Shown one piece after another: positions 35,136 to 43,966 of a stretch of 64,000 bases of DNA (position 1 is its first letter; each line of letters opens with the position of its first letter). Source of the stretch: CADEED01 sp039931065. GTDB lineage: Bacteria; Pseudomonadota; Gammaproteobacteria; Steroidobacterales; Steroidobacteraceae. A program made the translations under genes and the position numbers. The stretch spans positions 1-64,000 of the forward strand of contig JBDTSP010000003.1 in the NCBI GenBank assembly GCA_039931065.1. The letters are read 5' to 3'. The notes beneath the pieces were generated by a model, which searched no databases, had not been told where the DNA came from, and saw only the letters and a program-made list of their open reading frames with translations.

Positions 35136-35238
35136 ATGGGGGCAGCCCCCTTTTCCTAGCAAAAAGGGGCAGGCCTCATTGAATAGCCGAATGGCGGATG
35201 GCTGTCCCCTTTTGCTAGGAAAAGGGGGCTGCCCCCAT
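35136..35238. repeat. Long inverted repeat A (REPIN-like), 29-base perfect arms
   Basis: Perfect arms at 35136-35164 and 35210-35238 extend imperfectly inward for about ten more bases. Each arm itself contains a short palindrome (GGGGGCAGCCCCC) and a second one (TTTTCCTAGCAAAA). It starts one base after the aldehyde dehydrogenase stop and its right arm carries the last codons and stop of the convergent sensor kinase. There is no T tract, so it is not a standard terminator, though the hairpin could block transcription from both sides. Confidence 0.85.
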
Positions 35239-36594
35239 CCTGCCCGGTAGTTTGAGCTCGAAACGCGCGCCGCCGAGCGGCGAGCTGTCTATCCGCATCG
35301 TACCGCCGTACAACGCGACCGAATCGTGCACCATCGACAGGCCGATTCCGTGCCCCGGCGTCGCTTCGTCGGCACGGCCGCCGCGTTCGAGCACCCTGGC
35401 GCGATCCGCCTCCGCGATGCCGCGGCCGTCGTCTTCGATCACAATCAGCAGCGCCGTGCGCGATATCGCCTGGGTATCGATCTGCGCCGCGATTCGCACG
35501 CGCGACTTCGCCCACTTGCAGGCGTTGTCGAGCAGGTTGCCGAGCAACTCGGTGAGGTCGTTGCGATCGCCGATGAACTGGAGACCGGCCGCGACCGCGT
35601 TTTCGAACAGCAGGTCCTTGTTGCCGTACACCTTCAACAACGCGACCCGCAGCTCGACCACGATCGGCGCCAGGTCCACGGGCGCCTGGCCTAACAACAC
35701 GCCGCCACTGGTCACCGCGCGTTTCATCTGGTGTTCGATGATGCCGTTCATGCGGTCAATTTCGGCATCGAGTGCCAGTTTGTTCTGGGCCTGGCCGCTG
35801 CCAAGCGACTGCCGCATGACGGCGAGCGGCGTCTTCAGACTGTGCGCGAGATTGCCGAGCGTGTCGCGGTAACGCCGAATGCGGGCACGCTCGCCTTCGA
35901 GCAGCGCATTGAGGTTGCCAGTGACCGCGGCGAGTTCCGTCGGCCATTCGTCACCCAGTTTCTCGCGAGTGCCCGCCTCGACTTCCTTGATCTCCCGTTC
36001 GAGTCGGCGCATCGGTTGCGACAACCAGCTGATCAACACCGCGAGAGTCGCGACGAACAGCAACGCAAGGCCCGCAAACCAGCCAACGAGCTGCTGCCGG
36101 AAGCCTGCGATCTGCTCTTCATACGCGTCGAGGCTCGAAGCCACGCTGAAGGTGAAACGCGCCGGCTTTTCATGCACGTCCCAGACGATGCCACGGCTCG
36201 CGACCGCGAGATGGATGTTGGTGCCCGCGATCGCGGTGTAGAAAAAGCTGCGCCGGCCGTCCTCCAGCGCCGGACCGAACTGCACCGCGGTACCGGTGGT
36301 CGACTGCGATCGCCACACACTCTCGCCGCTGGCAGAACGGATTTCGGCGTACAGCCCCGACCCCGGCGTATCGAAACGCGTTTCGAGTACGGCTGTCAGT
36401 GTCACGGATTCGGGGCCATCAGGATCAGCGGCCGCGATCAGCGCCACCATCTGCGCGTCCATCAACTCACGCAGCGATCGTTCCGCCGCGCGACGGAACA
36501 ACATGTCGAGCAGGAACACGGTGAGCCCGAAGAACACCACCAGCACGACGAACACCGACAGCATGAGCCGGCGCCGGAGCGATGGTCGGGACAC
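35215..36594 (-). CDS. Sensor histidine kinase, PhoQ-like
   Basis: 459 residues: transmembrane helix at 10-32, periplasmic sensor domain to about 170, second helix (GWFAGLALLFVATLAVLIS), HAMP linker, then the dimerisation helix with the phosphorylated His in LGNLAHSLKTPLAV and the ATPase with LLDNACKWAKSRV, DDGRGIAE and GHGIGLSMV. The His-box matches PhoQ-type kinases. The last residues (MGAAPFS) and the stop are encoded by the inverted repeat, so the native C-terminus was probably altered when the repeat arrived. It follows the regulator gene by 21 bases. Confidence 0.92.
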   Translation of the reverse strand: MSRPSLRRRLMLSVFVVLVVFFGLTVFLLDMLFRRAAERSLRELMDAQMVALIAAADPDGPESVTLTAVLETRFDTPGSGLYAEIRSASGESVWRSQSTTGTAVQFGPALEDGRRSFFYTAIAGTNIHLAVASRGIVWDVHEKPARFTFSVASSLDAYEEQIAGFRQQLVGWFAGLALLFVATLAVLISWLSQPMRRLEREIKEVEAGTREKLGDEWPTELAAVTGNLNALLEGERARIRRYRDTLGNLAHSLKTPLAVMRQSLGSGQAQNKLALDAEIDRMNGIIEHQMKRAVTSGGVLLGQAPVDLAPIVVELRVALLKVYGNKDLLFENAVAAGLQFIGDRNDLTELLGNLLDNACKWAKSRVRIAAQIDTQAISRTALLIVIEDDGRGIAEADRARVLERGGRADEATPGHGIGLSMVHDSVALYGGTMRIDSSPLGGARFELKLPGRMGAAPFS

Positions 36595-36615
36595 CCTGGG
36601 TTCTTCCGCGGCTAA

Positions 36616-37302
36616 CTACGCGCCCGGGGTGCGCGGGATCGAGAAGCGATAACCGCGGCCGCGCAGCGTTTCGATCGGATGCAGCGTCTCGTCGGGATCG
36701 AGCTTGCGCCGCAACCGGCCGATGAATACTTCGATGACGTTGCTGTCGCGCTCGTAATCCTGGTCATACAGCCGCTCGGTGAGCTCGGTCTTGGAGATCA
36801 CGTCGCCGGCGCGCAGCATCATGTGTTCGAGGATGCGGTATTCGAAAGTCGTCAGCTCGACCGGCGCGCCGCCGAGAGTGATCGCCTGCGCACGAGTGTC
36901 GAGTTTGATGGGGCCACACTCGAGAATGGGGCTGGCCCAGCCACCGGCACGGCGCAGCAACGCCTGCATTCGTGCGAGTACTTCTTCGAAGTGATAAGGC
37001 TTTGCGACGTAGTCGTCGGCGCCCGCCTGCAGGCCTTCGACCTTGTCCTGCCACCGATCGCGCGCCGTGAGAATCAGGATCGGAAACGTCTTGCCCGCCG
37101 CGCGCAGGCCGCGGATCAATTCCAGGCCGGACATCTTCGGCAGGCCGAGGTCGACGACCGCGATGTCGAGCTGGTATTCCCTGCCGGCAAACAAACCTTC
37201 TTCGCCATCAGCCGCCACGTCGACCGTGAAACCCTGGCTGACCAGCTGCTCGCGCAGCCCCTCACGCAACGAGGCTTCGTCCTCGACGACCAGGGCGCGC
37301 AC
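36616..37302 (-). CDS. OmpR/PhoP-family response regulator
   Basis: 228 residues from a GTG at 37302. The receiver domain has acidic pocket residues in VVEDEASL, the phospho-acceptor Asp in IAVVDLGLPKMSG, and Thr and Lys in LTARDR and YVAKPYHF. The C-terminal winged helix is of OmpR type (ELTTFEYRILEHMMLRAGDV; SNVIEVFIGRLRRKL). It partners the kinase at 35215-36594. The start codon shares its first base with the stop of the PepSY gene upstream (TAGTG), so a PepSY protein, the regulator and the kinase form one unit. Confidence 0.95.
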   Translation of the reverse strand: MRALVVEDEASLREGLREQLVSQGFTVDVAADGEEGLFAGREYQLDIAVVDLGLPKMSGLELIRGLRAAGKTFPILILTARDRWQDKVEGLQAGADDYVAKPYHFEEVLARMQALLRRAGGWASPILECGPIKLDTRAQAITLGGAPVELTTFEYRILEHMMLRAGDVISKTELTERLYDQDYERDSNVIEVFIGRLRRKLDPDETLHPIETLRGRGYRFSIPRTPGA

Positions 37303-37619
37303 TAACGCATCCGTCCGGAGCTGGCATCGACGCGCACGGTGAAGACGCGCCCGTTTTCGGAAAGCAGCTTCAACACGTACACCTTGCGGCCATCTTCATC
37401 CACCACGTCCGTGCGCACCACACGCGCGTTGTACTGCGACTCTGCGCGGCTCACCGCCTCGTTGAGGGAGACGCCATCGCGCGGCTCGGCGATGGCGCGC
37501 GCGGGCTCGACCGACGAGCCCGAATACACGGGGCCCGGCATGCTGTGGGCCTGTGCGCCCGGCGCGAATGCCACGACCGCCAACACGGCCGGCAACAATC
37601 CAGTGCGAAGTTTCTTCAT
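37302..37619 (-). CDS. PepSY-domain periplasmic protein
   Basis: 105 residues: signal peptide (MKKLRTGLLPAVLAVVAFAP, cleaved near GAQAHS) and one PepSY domain (LNEAVSRAESQYNARVVRTD; KVYVLKLLSENGRVFTVRVD). PepSY proteins often accompany PhoPQ-like systems, where they may bind peptides or inhibit a protease. One-base overlap with the response regulator indicates co-expression. The start at 37619 is chosen for the signal peptide. Confidence 0.85.
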   Translation of the reverse strand: MKKLRTGLLPAVLAVVAFAPGAQAHSMPGPVYSGSSVEPARAIAEPRDGVSLNEAVSRAESQYNARVVRTDVVDEDGRKVYVLKLLSENGRVFTVRVDASSGRMR

Positions 37620-37705
37620 GACGGGCGCAAGTTTAACGGTTTGCTGCAGAAAGGCGATGCGGGCGCTGAACAGCGCCCACACCGCCATTGCGATCAACTC
37701 CGTCA

Positions 37706-38335
37706 TTACTGTGCCGGGCTCACGTCGACCCGCACGCGGATGCGGTCGCCGGGGCGGTACGGCAGCTCGGCCACCTGGCGCCGGCCGTGATACAGGTACG
37801 TCACGCGGTAGCCGTCGGTGCGCTCCTGCCACTCGTCGTGGTAACGCGTCTCGCAGCGCTGCACGGTGTATTCGCGCGACGCGGTCGTCGGGTAACCGGC
37901 CCGGCGCTGCGCCTGGTTGTTGCCGATGCCCGCACCGATGACGGCGCCCGCGACGGTGGCTGCACGGCGACCGTCGCCATGACCGATCTGGTTGCCGATG
38001 GCGGCACCGATCACGGCGCCGAGCAAGGTGCCGCCGGCGGTGCGCCGGTCCGGGCCGCGGTTACCACCCTGGTCGTAACGGGTTTCATCCCAGCATTCCT
38101 GTTCGGGCGTGCTGACGCGAACTCGCGTGACCAGCGGCTGCACGTCGAGGACCTTCGCGTAGTCGTACGCGCCGTCGCGATTGTCGTAACGAGGGTCATG
38201 ACGATAGTCGTCGCGACTGTCGTAACGGTCGTCGTAACGGTCGTCGTAACGATCCTGCGCGAAAGCGCCGGCACTCGCGAACGTGAACGCCGCTGTGAGG
38301 ACACCCGCTAACACCTTTTTGCTGCTGATCGACAT
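37706..38335 (-). CDS. Glycine-zipper (2TM) envelope protein with RYDD repeats
   Basis: 209 residues: signal peptide (MSISSKKVLAGVLTAAFTFA, cleaved after AGAFA), then an Arg/Tyr/Asp repeat segment from residue 29, then a glycine-zipper segment (GTLLGAVIGAAIGNQIG and VAGAVIGAGIGNNQ) that forms close-packed membrane helices, and a C-terminal soluble part with two Cys. Similar proteins sit at the outer membrane or contribute to envelope stress. GGAGG lies 5 bases before the ATG. Confidence 0.82.
   Translation of the reverse strand: MSISSKKVLAGVLTAAFTFASAGAFAQDRYDDRYDDRYDSRDDYRHDPRYDNRDGAYDYAKVLDVQPLVTRVRVSTPEQECWDETRYDQGGNRGPDRRTAGGTLLGAVIGAAIGNQIGHGDGRRAATVAGAVIGAGIGNNQAQRRAGYPTTASREYTVQRCETRYHDEWQERTDGYRVTYLYHGRRQVAELPYRPGDRIRVRVDVSPAQ
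38219..38251. repeat. 12-bp tandem repeat encoding RYDD units
   Basis: The nonamer gtcgtaacg occurs at 38219, 38231 and 38243 with an exact 12-base period, giving RYDD-RYDD-RYD in the glycine-zipper protein. The copy number is small; units divisible by three keep the frame if the tract expands or contracts. Further imperfect Arg/Tyr/Asp codon pairs continue downstream. Confidence 0.8.
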
Positions 38336-38347
38336 ATAGCCTCCAGC

Positions 38348-38362
38348 GGTGGAAATTCCACC
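38348..38362. promoter_or_regulatory. Perfect 7+7 palindrome before the glycine-zipper gene
   Basis: GGTGGAAATTCCACC has two exact 7-base arms about one central base. It lies 12 bases before the ATG at 38335, and a minus-strand TACAGT (38369-38374) just upstream could be a -10 element, which would put the palindrome across the early transcribed region. It could be a repressor operator or an mRNA hairpin beside the ribosome site. No regulator is identifiable. Confidence 0.4.
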
Positions 38363-38410
38363 GTGGCGCTACTGTACAAAGGAGTCGATGAATCCTTACT
38401 GAACGCGAAT

Positions 38411-39205
38411 TCAGGCGGGTTTTTCGCCCTTTTTGACCTCGTTCCACAAGGCATCCCAGGCCGCTGCGTCCAGGCCTTTCAGTGCCAGCGAACGGCGGGC
38501 GGCCAACGCCTCCATCGCGCGAAAGCGCCGTTCGAACTTCGCGTTGGCGAGGCGCAGCGCTTCTTCGGCATCGACGCGCAGATGGCGCGCCCAGTTCGCG
38601 ACGGCAAACAGCAGATCGCCGAGTTCTTCGGACCGTTGCTCGGGCGTGGCTTCCGCCACCTCGCGCAGTTCCTCATCTATCTTCTCGCGCACACCTGTCG
38701 CGTCGGGCCAGTCGAACCCGACACGCCCGGCGCGTTTGCCGAGTTTGGCGGCGCGCGCCAGCGCGGGCAGCGCCAACGGCACATCGGAGAGCTCGCTGCC
38801 GGCGGCTTCGGGCCTGGCGGCCCGTTCGCGCGCTTTGTGTTCTTCCCAGGCCTTGTTCTGCTCCGCGGTGGAGTCAATCTTCGCGCCCGCGAATACGTGC
38901 GGATGGCGCTCGGTCAGTTTGTTCGAGATCGCCTCGGCCACGCTCGCGAAATCGAACCAGCCGCGTTCACTGCCGAGCTGCGCGTGAAATACCACCTGGA
39001 ACAACAGGTCACCCAGTTCGGCTTCGAGCGCCGCCGGGTTGCCGCGCGCGATGGCCTCGGCCACCTCGTACGCCTCCTCGATCGTGTATGGCGCGATCGT
39101 CTGGAAATCCTGCTCACGATCCCACGGGCAACCGCCGTCAGGGTCGCGCAGCCTGCGCATGATCCCGAGCAGTCGCGCCAGCGCGCCTGCGGCGCTTTCG
39201 CTCAT
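38411..39205 (-). CDS. mazG: Nucleoside triphosphate pyrophosphohydrolase MazG
   Basis: 264 residues with two MazG halves. The first has CPWDREQDFQTIAPYTIEEA and the metal-binding acids EEAYEVAEAI and ELGDLLFQVVFHA; the second has EELREVAEATPEQRSEELGD. MazG hydrolyses NTPs and dNTPs to monophosphates, removing damaged nucleotides and lowering (p)ppGpp under stress. Its ATG overlaps the stop of the upstream CoA pyrophosphatase gene (ATGA). Confidence 0.95.
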   Translation of the reverse strand: MSESAAGALARLLGIMRRLRDPDGGCPWDREQDFQTIAPYTIEEAYEVAEAIARGNPAALEAELGDLLFQVVFHAQLGSERGWFDFASVAEAISNKLTERHPHVFAGAKIDSTAEQNKAWEEHKARERAARPEAAGSELSDVPLALPALARAAKLGKRAGRVGFDWPDATGVREKIDEELREVAEATPEQRSEELGDLLFAVANWARHLRVDAEEALRLANAKFERRFRAMEALAARRSLALKGLDAAAWDALWNEVKKGEKPA

Positions 39206-39843
39206 CGCGCCTCCTCCACCATGCGCACCAGTGTCATCAACATTCCGGCGGTCGCACCCCAGATGCTGTGCCCACCCCAGGGCAGGTCGAACAACAACAT
39301 GTCTTCGTCGCCGACACGACGCAGCCGCGCCTTGTGATTACGGGTGTCGAATACGTGACTGACGGGAACTTCGAACGCTTCCGCCACCTCGGCGGGATTG
39401 ATCTCGAGGGAGAACGGCGGCGTCACCAGCGACAAGACCGGCGTGACACGAAACCCGCTTATGACGAGGTGATCGGGTAGATAGCCGAAGATTCGCACGC
39501 AGGACGGGTCGAGGCCGATTTCCTCGCGCGCCTCGCGCAACGCGGCGTGTGCGACATCGGGGTCGGATTCCTCCAGACGCCCGCCGGGAAATGAAACCTG
39601 CGCCGCGTGTTGGGCGAGTTGTGAGGCGCGTTGGGTAAGTAGGACGGTCAAACCTTCCGGCCGGTCAACCAGCGGCACCAGTACCGCGGCCGGCACGGGC
39701 TCGCCCTTGATGAGGCTTTGCAATTTGCGGCCGCGCTCGGCGTCGACGCCGAGCAGGCGCCAGTCGGTGGGTTCGTGACGCGGCTGGGTGCCTTCGAAGC
39801 GCGCGAGGATCCTGGCGCGCAGATCGACCTCGGCCTGACTCAA
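39202..39843 (-). CDS. nudL: Nudix CoA pyrophosphatase
   Basis: 213 residues. The CoA-specific signature LLTQRASQLAQHAAQVSFPG precedes an intact Nudix box (GGRLEESDPDVAHAALREAR then EEIGL). The family cleaves CoA to phosphopantetheine and 3',5'-ADP. It overlaps fumC upstream and mazG downstream by four bases each, giving a fumC-nudL-mazG unit whose last two members are house-cleaning pyrophosphatases. Confidence 0.92.
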   Translation of the reverse strand: MSQAEVDLRARILARFEGTQPRHEPTDWRLLGVDAERGRKLQSLIKGEPVPAAVLVPLVDRPEGLTVLLTQRASQLAQHAAQVSFPGGRLEESDPDVAHAALREAREEIGLDPSCVRIFGYLPDHLVISGFRVTPVLSLVTPPFSLEINPAEVAEAFEVPVSHVFDTRNHKARLRRVGDEDMLLFDLPWGGHSIWGATAGMLMTLVRMVEEAR

Positions 39844-41246
39844 CCTCCGCCTCCACCACCCTGCAGGCCGCCACGCGTGAGCGCCGCCGGATCGAGCAGG
39901 CAGCGCAGTTCGTCGGCCGGTAGCCCCGACATCTCCAGCGCGACGTCGAATACCGGGCGATTCTCCGCGTAGGCGCGTTTGGCGATCGCGGCGGCGCGTT
40001 CGTATCCGATGGCCGGATTCAACGCCGTGGCCAGAATAGGGTTACGCGCCAGCGCATCATCGAGGCGCGCAATGTCGGGCTCGATGCCCGCGATGCATTG
40101 CGTCGCGAGCGCACGCACCGCATTGGCCAGCAACTGGATCGACTGCAGAAGGTTGTTAGCGACCAGCGGCAGCATGACGTTGAGCTGGAAGTTGCCGGAC
40201 TGGCCCGCCACCGCGATGGCGGCGTCGAGACCCATGACCTGCGCGGCGACCATCGCGACGGCTTCGGGAATCACGGGGTTGACCTTGCCCGGCATGATGC
40301 TGCTGCCCGGCTGGAGCGCGGGCAGTTTGAGTTCACCCAGACCCGCGAGCGGACCCGAACCCATCCAGCGCAAATCGTTGACTATCTTCATCAGCGACAC
40401 GGCCAGCGTGCGCAACTGCCCGGAATACTCGACTGCGGCGTCCTGAGTGCCCATCGCGGCGAAGAAGTTGCTCGCGGTGCTGAACGGCACCGAGGTGAGC
40501 TGCCGCAGCTCGGTGATGAAACGCGCCGCGAATTCCTCGTGCGCATTGATGCCGGTGCCGATGGCCGTACCACCCTGCGCCAGCGCCAGCAACCTTGTCT
40601 CGCTGTCGCACAGCCGCTCGATCGACCGCTCGATCTGCGCGCGCCAGCCGGAGGCTTCCTGACCGAGCGTCAGCGGCGTGGCATCCATGAGATGGGTGCG
40701 TCCCGTCTTGAGCACATTCGCCCAGGCGGTCTCCTTGAGCGACAGCACCGCGCGCAATTCCTCGAGCGCGGGCAACAAGTCGCGGCGCGCCGCGAGCACG
40801 GCGCTCACGTGAATCGCGCTTGGAATCGCATCGTTGCTGCTCTGGCACATGTTGACGTGATCGTTCGGGTGTACGGGTTTGCCGAGCGCCTTGCTGGCGA
40901 GCGCGGCGATCACCTCGTTCGCGTTCATGTTCGTGCTGGTGCCGCTGCCGGTCTGAAAAACGTCCAGCGGAAACTGGCAAGCGTGCTCGCCCCGCGCGAC
41001 TGCCAGCGCGGCTTCGGCAATGGCCGTGGCGGTTGCCGCAGGCAACAGGCCCAGAGAAGCATTGGCGCGCGCGGCCGCTGCCTTGATCAAGGCCAGCGCG
41101 GCGATAAAATCCCCGGGGAGTGGACGGCCGCTGAGCCGGAAATTGCGGCGCGCACGTTCGGTCTGCGCGCCCCACATCGCGTCGGCGGCCACCTCGATCT
41201 CACCGAAGCTGTCGTGCTCTTTGCGGGTGTCGCCTTGCGATATCAT
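39840..41246 (-). CDS. fumC: Class II fumarate hydratase family enzyme
   Basis: 468 residues starting MISQGDTRKEHDSFGEIEVA. Signature loops are present: FQTGSGTSTNMNANEV, TGRTHLMDATPLTLGQE and GSSIMPGKVNPVIPEA, with the catalytic Ser in the last. It interconverts fumarate and malate without an iron-sulfur cluster. The VIPEA ending is shared with aspartases, so ammonia-lyase activity is not excluded; overall length and the N-terminus favour fumarase. The C-terminus is an unusual poly-Gly tail of six residues. Confidence 0.88.
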   Translation of the reverse strand: MISQGDTRKEHDSFGEIEVAADAMWGAQTERARRNFRLSGRPLPGDFIAALALIKAAAARANASLGLLPAATATAIAEAALAVARGEHACQFPLDVFQTGSGTSTNMNANEVIAALASKALGKPVHPNDHVNMCQSSNDAIPSAIHVSAVLAARRDLLPALEELRAVLSLKETAWANVLKTGRTHLMDATPLTLGQEASGWRAQIERSIERLCDSETRLLALAQGGTAIGTGINAHEEFAARFITELRQLTSVPFSTASNFFAAMGTQDAAVEYSGQLRTLAVSLMKIVNDLRWMGSGPLAGLGELKLPALQPGSSIMPGKVNPVIPEAVAMVAAQVMGLDAAIAVAGQSGNFQLNVMLPLVANNLLQSIQLLANAVRALATQCIAGIEPDIARLDDALARNPILATALNPAIGYERAAAIAKRAYAENRPVFDVALEMSGLPADELRCLLDPAALTRGGLQGGGGGG

Positions 41247-41287
41247 GCGCGGCCAGTCTAACACCCGATTCGAGGCAGCTCCTTAAC

Positions 41288-42652
41288 ATGGATTCCGCAG
41301 CACTCTCCGCGCTTTCTCCCATCGATGGCCGTTACCGCAAGGGCGCCGACACTCTGCGCGCCGTCTTGTCGGAAAGCGGGCTGATACGCGAGCGCGTGCG
41401 AATCGAAGCCGCCTGGTTGCTGGCGCTGGCCGAGTCGGTACCGCAATTGCTGGCGCAGCCGCTGCCCGCCACCGTGAAGCAACTCGCCGCGAGCCTGGCG
41501 CTCGAGCCCGGCGATGACGCGGCCGCCGCGGTCAAGACCATCGAAGCGCGCATCAATCACGATGTGAAGGCCGTGGAATATTTCGTGCGCGAGAAACTCG
41601 CCAGCAACGGCGCAACGCCTGCGGTCCTCGAACTCGTGCACTTCGGCTGCACTTCCGAGGACATCAACAACCTCGCCTACGCTCGCATGCTGCGCGCCGC
41701 GCGCGCGATCCTGTCGAACGAACTCGAAAAACTCATCGAACGCCTGCGCGGTTTCGCGCACGAACACGCCGCGTTGCCGATGTTGTCGCGCACCCACGGG
41801 CAGACGGCGAGCCCGACGACTCTCGGCAAGGAATTCGCAAATGTGGTCGCGCGCCTGCGGCGCGCGCGGGCGCGGCTCGACCAGGTCGAGATCCTCGCCA
41901 AGTGGAACGGCGCGGTCGGCAATTACAACGCGCACGTCGCAGCCTTGCCCGCGGTCGACTGGCGCAAGGTGAGCCGGGAATTCGTGGAATCCCAGGGACT
42001 TGTGTGGAACGAGTATTCCACGCAGATCGAGCCGCACGACTGGATAGGCGAATACTGCGATGCGCTCGCGGGCATCAACACGATCCTCATCGACTTCGCG
42101 CGTGACACCTGGGCCTACATCTCGCTCGGTTACCTGCGTCAGCGCGCGGTCGCCGGCGAGGTCGGCTCGTCGACCATGCCGCACAAGGTCAATCCCATCG
42201 ATTTCGAGAACGCCGAGGGCAATCTCGGCATCGCCAACGCGCTGCTGCACCATTTCGCCGCCAAACTACCCATCTCGCGCTGGCAGCGCGACCTGACGGA
42301 CTCGACCGTGCTGCGCAACGTGGGCGTCGCATTGGCGCACAGCCTGATCGCCTGGAGCGCCCTGCAACGCGGCCTCGGCAAGATCGCCGCCGACCCGCAG
42401 CGTATCGCCGCCGACATCGAACGGGCGCACGAGGTGCTCGGAGAGGCGCTGCAGACGGCGCTGCGCGCCGCGGGCGTGCCCAACGGCTACGAACTACTCA
42501 AGGATTTCACCCGCGGCACGCAGGTCGACGCGGCCGCCATTGCCGCGTTCGTCGACAAACTACCGCTGCCGCCGGCCGAACGGGCGCGTCTCAAGGCTCT
42601 TGCACCGCAGCAGTATCTCGGCCTCGCCGAACAGATGGCCCGGTCGATCTGA
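41288..42652 (+). CDS. purB: Adenylosuccinate lyase
   Basis: 454 residues of the enteric-type PurB. Motifs include LSPIDGRYRKGADTLRAV at the N-terminus, the His-containing SRTHGQTASPTTLGKE, and the Ser loop EVGSSTMPHKVNPIDFENAE. It makes AICAR and AMP in purine synthesis. It is divergent from fumC, with 41 bases between the start codons. The downstream 189 bases hold no gene, and I see no clear terminator or promoter in them. Confidence 0.97.
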   Translation: MDSAALSALSPIDGRYRKGADTLRAVLSESGLIRERVRIEAAWLLALAESVPQLLAQPLPATVKQLAASLALEPGDDAAAAVKTIEARINHDVKAVEYFVREKLASNGATPAVLELVHFGCTSEDINNLAYARMLRAARAILSNELEKLIERLRGFAHEHAALPMLSRTHGQTASPTTLGKEFANVVARLRRARARLDQVEILAKWNGAVGNYNAHVAALPAVDWRKVSREFVESQGLVWNEYSTQIEPHDWIGEYCDALAGINTILIDFARDTWAYISLGYLRQRAVAGEVGSSTMPHKVNPIDFENAEGNLGIANALLHHFAAKLPISRWQRDLTDSTVLRNVGVALAHSLIAWSALQRGLGKIAADPQRIAADIERAHEVLGEALQTALRAAGVPNGYELLKDFTRGTQVDAAAIAAFVDKLPLPPAERARLKALAPQQYLGLAEQMARSI

Positions 42653-42841
42653 CCCCTGCCGGTTTGTCCTGATGCTGCCCCCGCAGCGGTGACGCCGGAA
42701 GTGCGACACAGCACACGTTTTCCGGCCCGTGATGCGGAATACGCGATGAAAGCGTGACGCATTTGGCACTGGAACTCGTGGAATGACCCCTAACCTTTCA
42801 CGGGCACAGGTCACAATCTGACTGGGTCTGCAGTCGGGGAG

Positions 42842-43423
42842 ATGTCGTCGAACATGACGGCCGGGGAATTCGATTTCACGAGGTTTTCGCAGCGCAATGC
42901 GGCGCCGGGCGTCGCATTGCCAGCGGATTCCGAGGTGCGCGTGGAGAACCACGTCCGCGTCATCAGCTCGCTCGAGGAGATGCGCGCGGCGGTCGATGCC
43001 GTGGCGGTCAGCGCCCAGCGGCTGATGTCTATCTACACACCCGATCTCGAGCCTGACCTGTACGACCAGAACGCCTTTCTCGAGATCGTCAAACGGTTCG
43101 TGCTGGCGCGCCGCTTCGCGAAGGTGCGCGTGTTGCTGTCCGACTCCGGCAGGCTGCTGCGCGACAACAACCGATTCATCGCCATGGGCCGCAGACTCAC
43201 GAGCTGCATCGACATCCGTCCCGCAATCGGCGCCGCCAAACAACGCGCCTGCGGCTACCTGATCGCCGACGATCGTGCGATCGTCTATCGCGTGCATTCC
43301 GACCGCTGGGACGGCGTGGCGGATCTCGACAATCCGCCGGTCGCACGCCAGTATCTCGACGAGTTCGACGAGATCTGGCACGCCAGCGCCGCCGACGAAG
43401 CGACACGCCAGGCGACTCGCTGA
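42842..43423 (+). CDS. Uncharacterised PLD-like (DUF7931-type) protein
   Basis: 193 residues, soluble. A helix-strand core (AQRLMSIYTPDLEPDLYDQN; LEIVKRFVLARRFAKVRVLL) resembles one half of a phospholipase D-like fold, but no HxK catalytic motif is present, so enzymatic activity is doubtful. The C-terminus is acidic (DEFDEIWHASAADEA). It precedes nudJ by 24 bases on the same strand. The family label is tentative. Confidence 0.6.
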   Translation: MSSNMTAGEFDFTRFSQRNAAPGVALPADSEVRVENHVRVISSLEEMRAAVDAVAVSAQRLMSIYTPDLEPDLYDQNAFLEIVKRFVLARRFAKVRVLLSDSGRLLRDNNRFIAMGRRLTSCIDIRPAIGAAKQRACGYLIADDRAIVYRVHSDRWDGVADLDNPPVARQYLDEFDEIWHASAADEATRQATR

Positions 43424-43447
43424 CGATCGCGGGCTAGTTAGTCTTCT

Positions 43448-43948
43448 GTGAGCAGCAACCCCGAAGTCACCGTGGCCGCCGTCGTCGAACAGGACGGCCG
43501 CTTCCTCATCGTCGAAGAACGTATTGCCGGAAGGCTGGTGCTCAATCAGCCAGCCGGCCATCTCGAAGACGCGGAAACCCTCATCGAGGCCGCGGTGCGC
43601 GAGGCGCGCGAGGAGACCGCGTGGCGCTTCAAGCCCGACGCGATGATCGGCACCTACCTGTGGCGCAATCCGGTCAACGGCCGCAGCTACCTGCGCTTCG
43701 CGTTCTGCGGCAGCGTCGACGACCACCAGCCGCAGCAACCGCTCGATACCGGCATCATGCGCGCCTTGTGGATGACGCACGAACAACTGCGGGCCCAGCC
43801 GCATCGGCTGCGCTCGCCGCTGGTCCTGCGGTGCATCGATGACTACCTGCAGGGCAAGCGTCAGCCGCTCGAATCGGTGGCCTGCCTCGGCCTCGATACG
43901 GCCGCGCAGTCCGACAGCTTCGGCCCCATCGCCGTGGTGAACCTCTAG
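43448..43948 (+). CDS. nudJ: Nudix phosphatase NudJ
   Basis: 166 residues from a GTG. The Nudix box is intact (GHLEDAETLIEAAVREAREE), preceded by the RLVLNQPA segment typical of NudJ, which dephosphorylates thiamine pyrophosphate and nucleoside triphosphates. NudJ stands next to mnmA in E. coli as well, supporting the call. It ends 18 bases before mnmA. Confidence 0.88.
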   Translation: MSSNPEVTVAAVVEQDGRFLIVEERIAGRLVLNQPAGHLEDAETLIEAAVREAREETAWRFKPDAMIGTYLWRNPVNGRSYLRFAFCGSVDDHQPQQPLDTGIMRALWMTHEQLRAQPHRLRSPLVLRCIDDYLQGKRQPLESVACLGLDTAAQSDSFGPIAVVNL

Positions 43949-43966
43949 CCCTGTACAATCCGCGCC

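Noticed and set aside
35136..35238. Repeat A as an ordinary intrinsic terminator
   Set aside because: The arms are far longer than a terminator stem, no T tract follows on either strand, and part of the repeat is coding.
38219..38251. Short direct repeats that might suggest a CRISPR-like array
   Set aside because: The period is 12 bases with no spacers and lies in frame within a gene encoding RYDD units.
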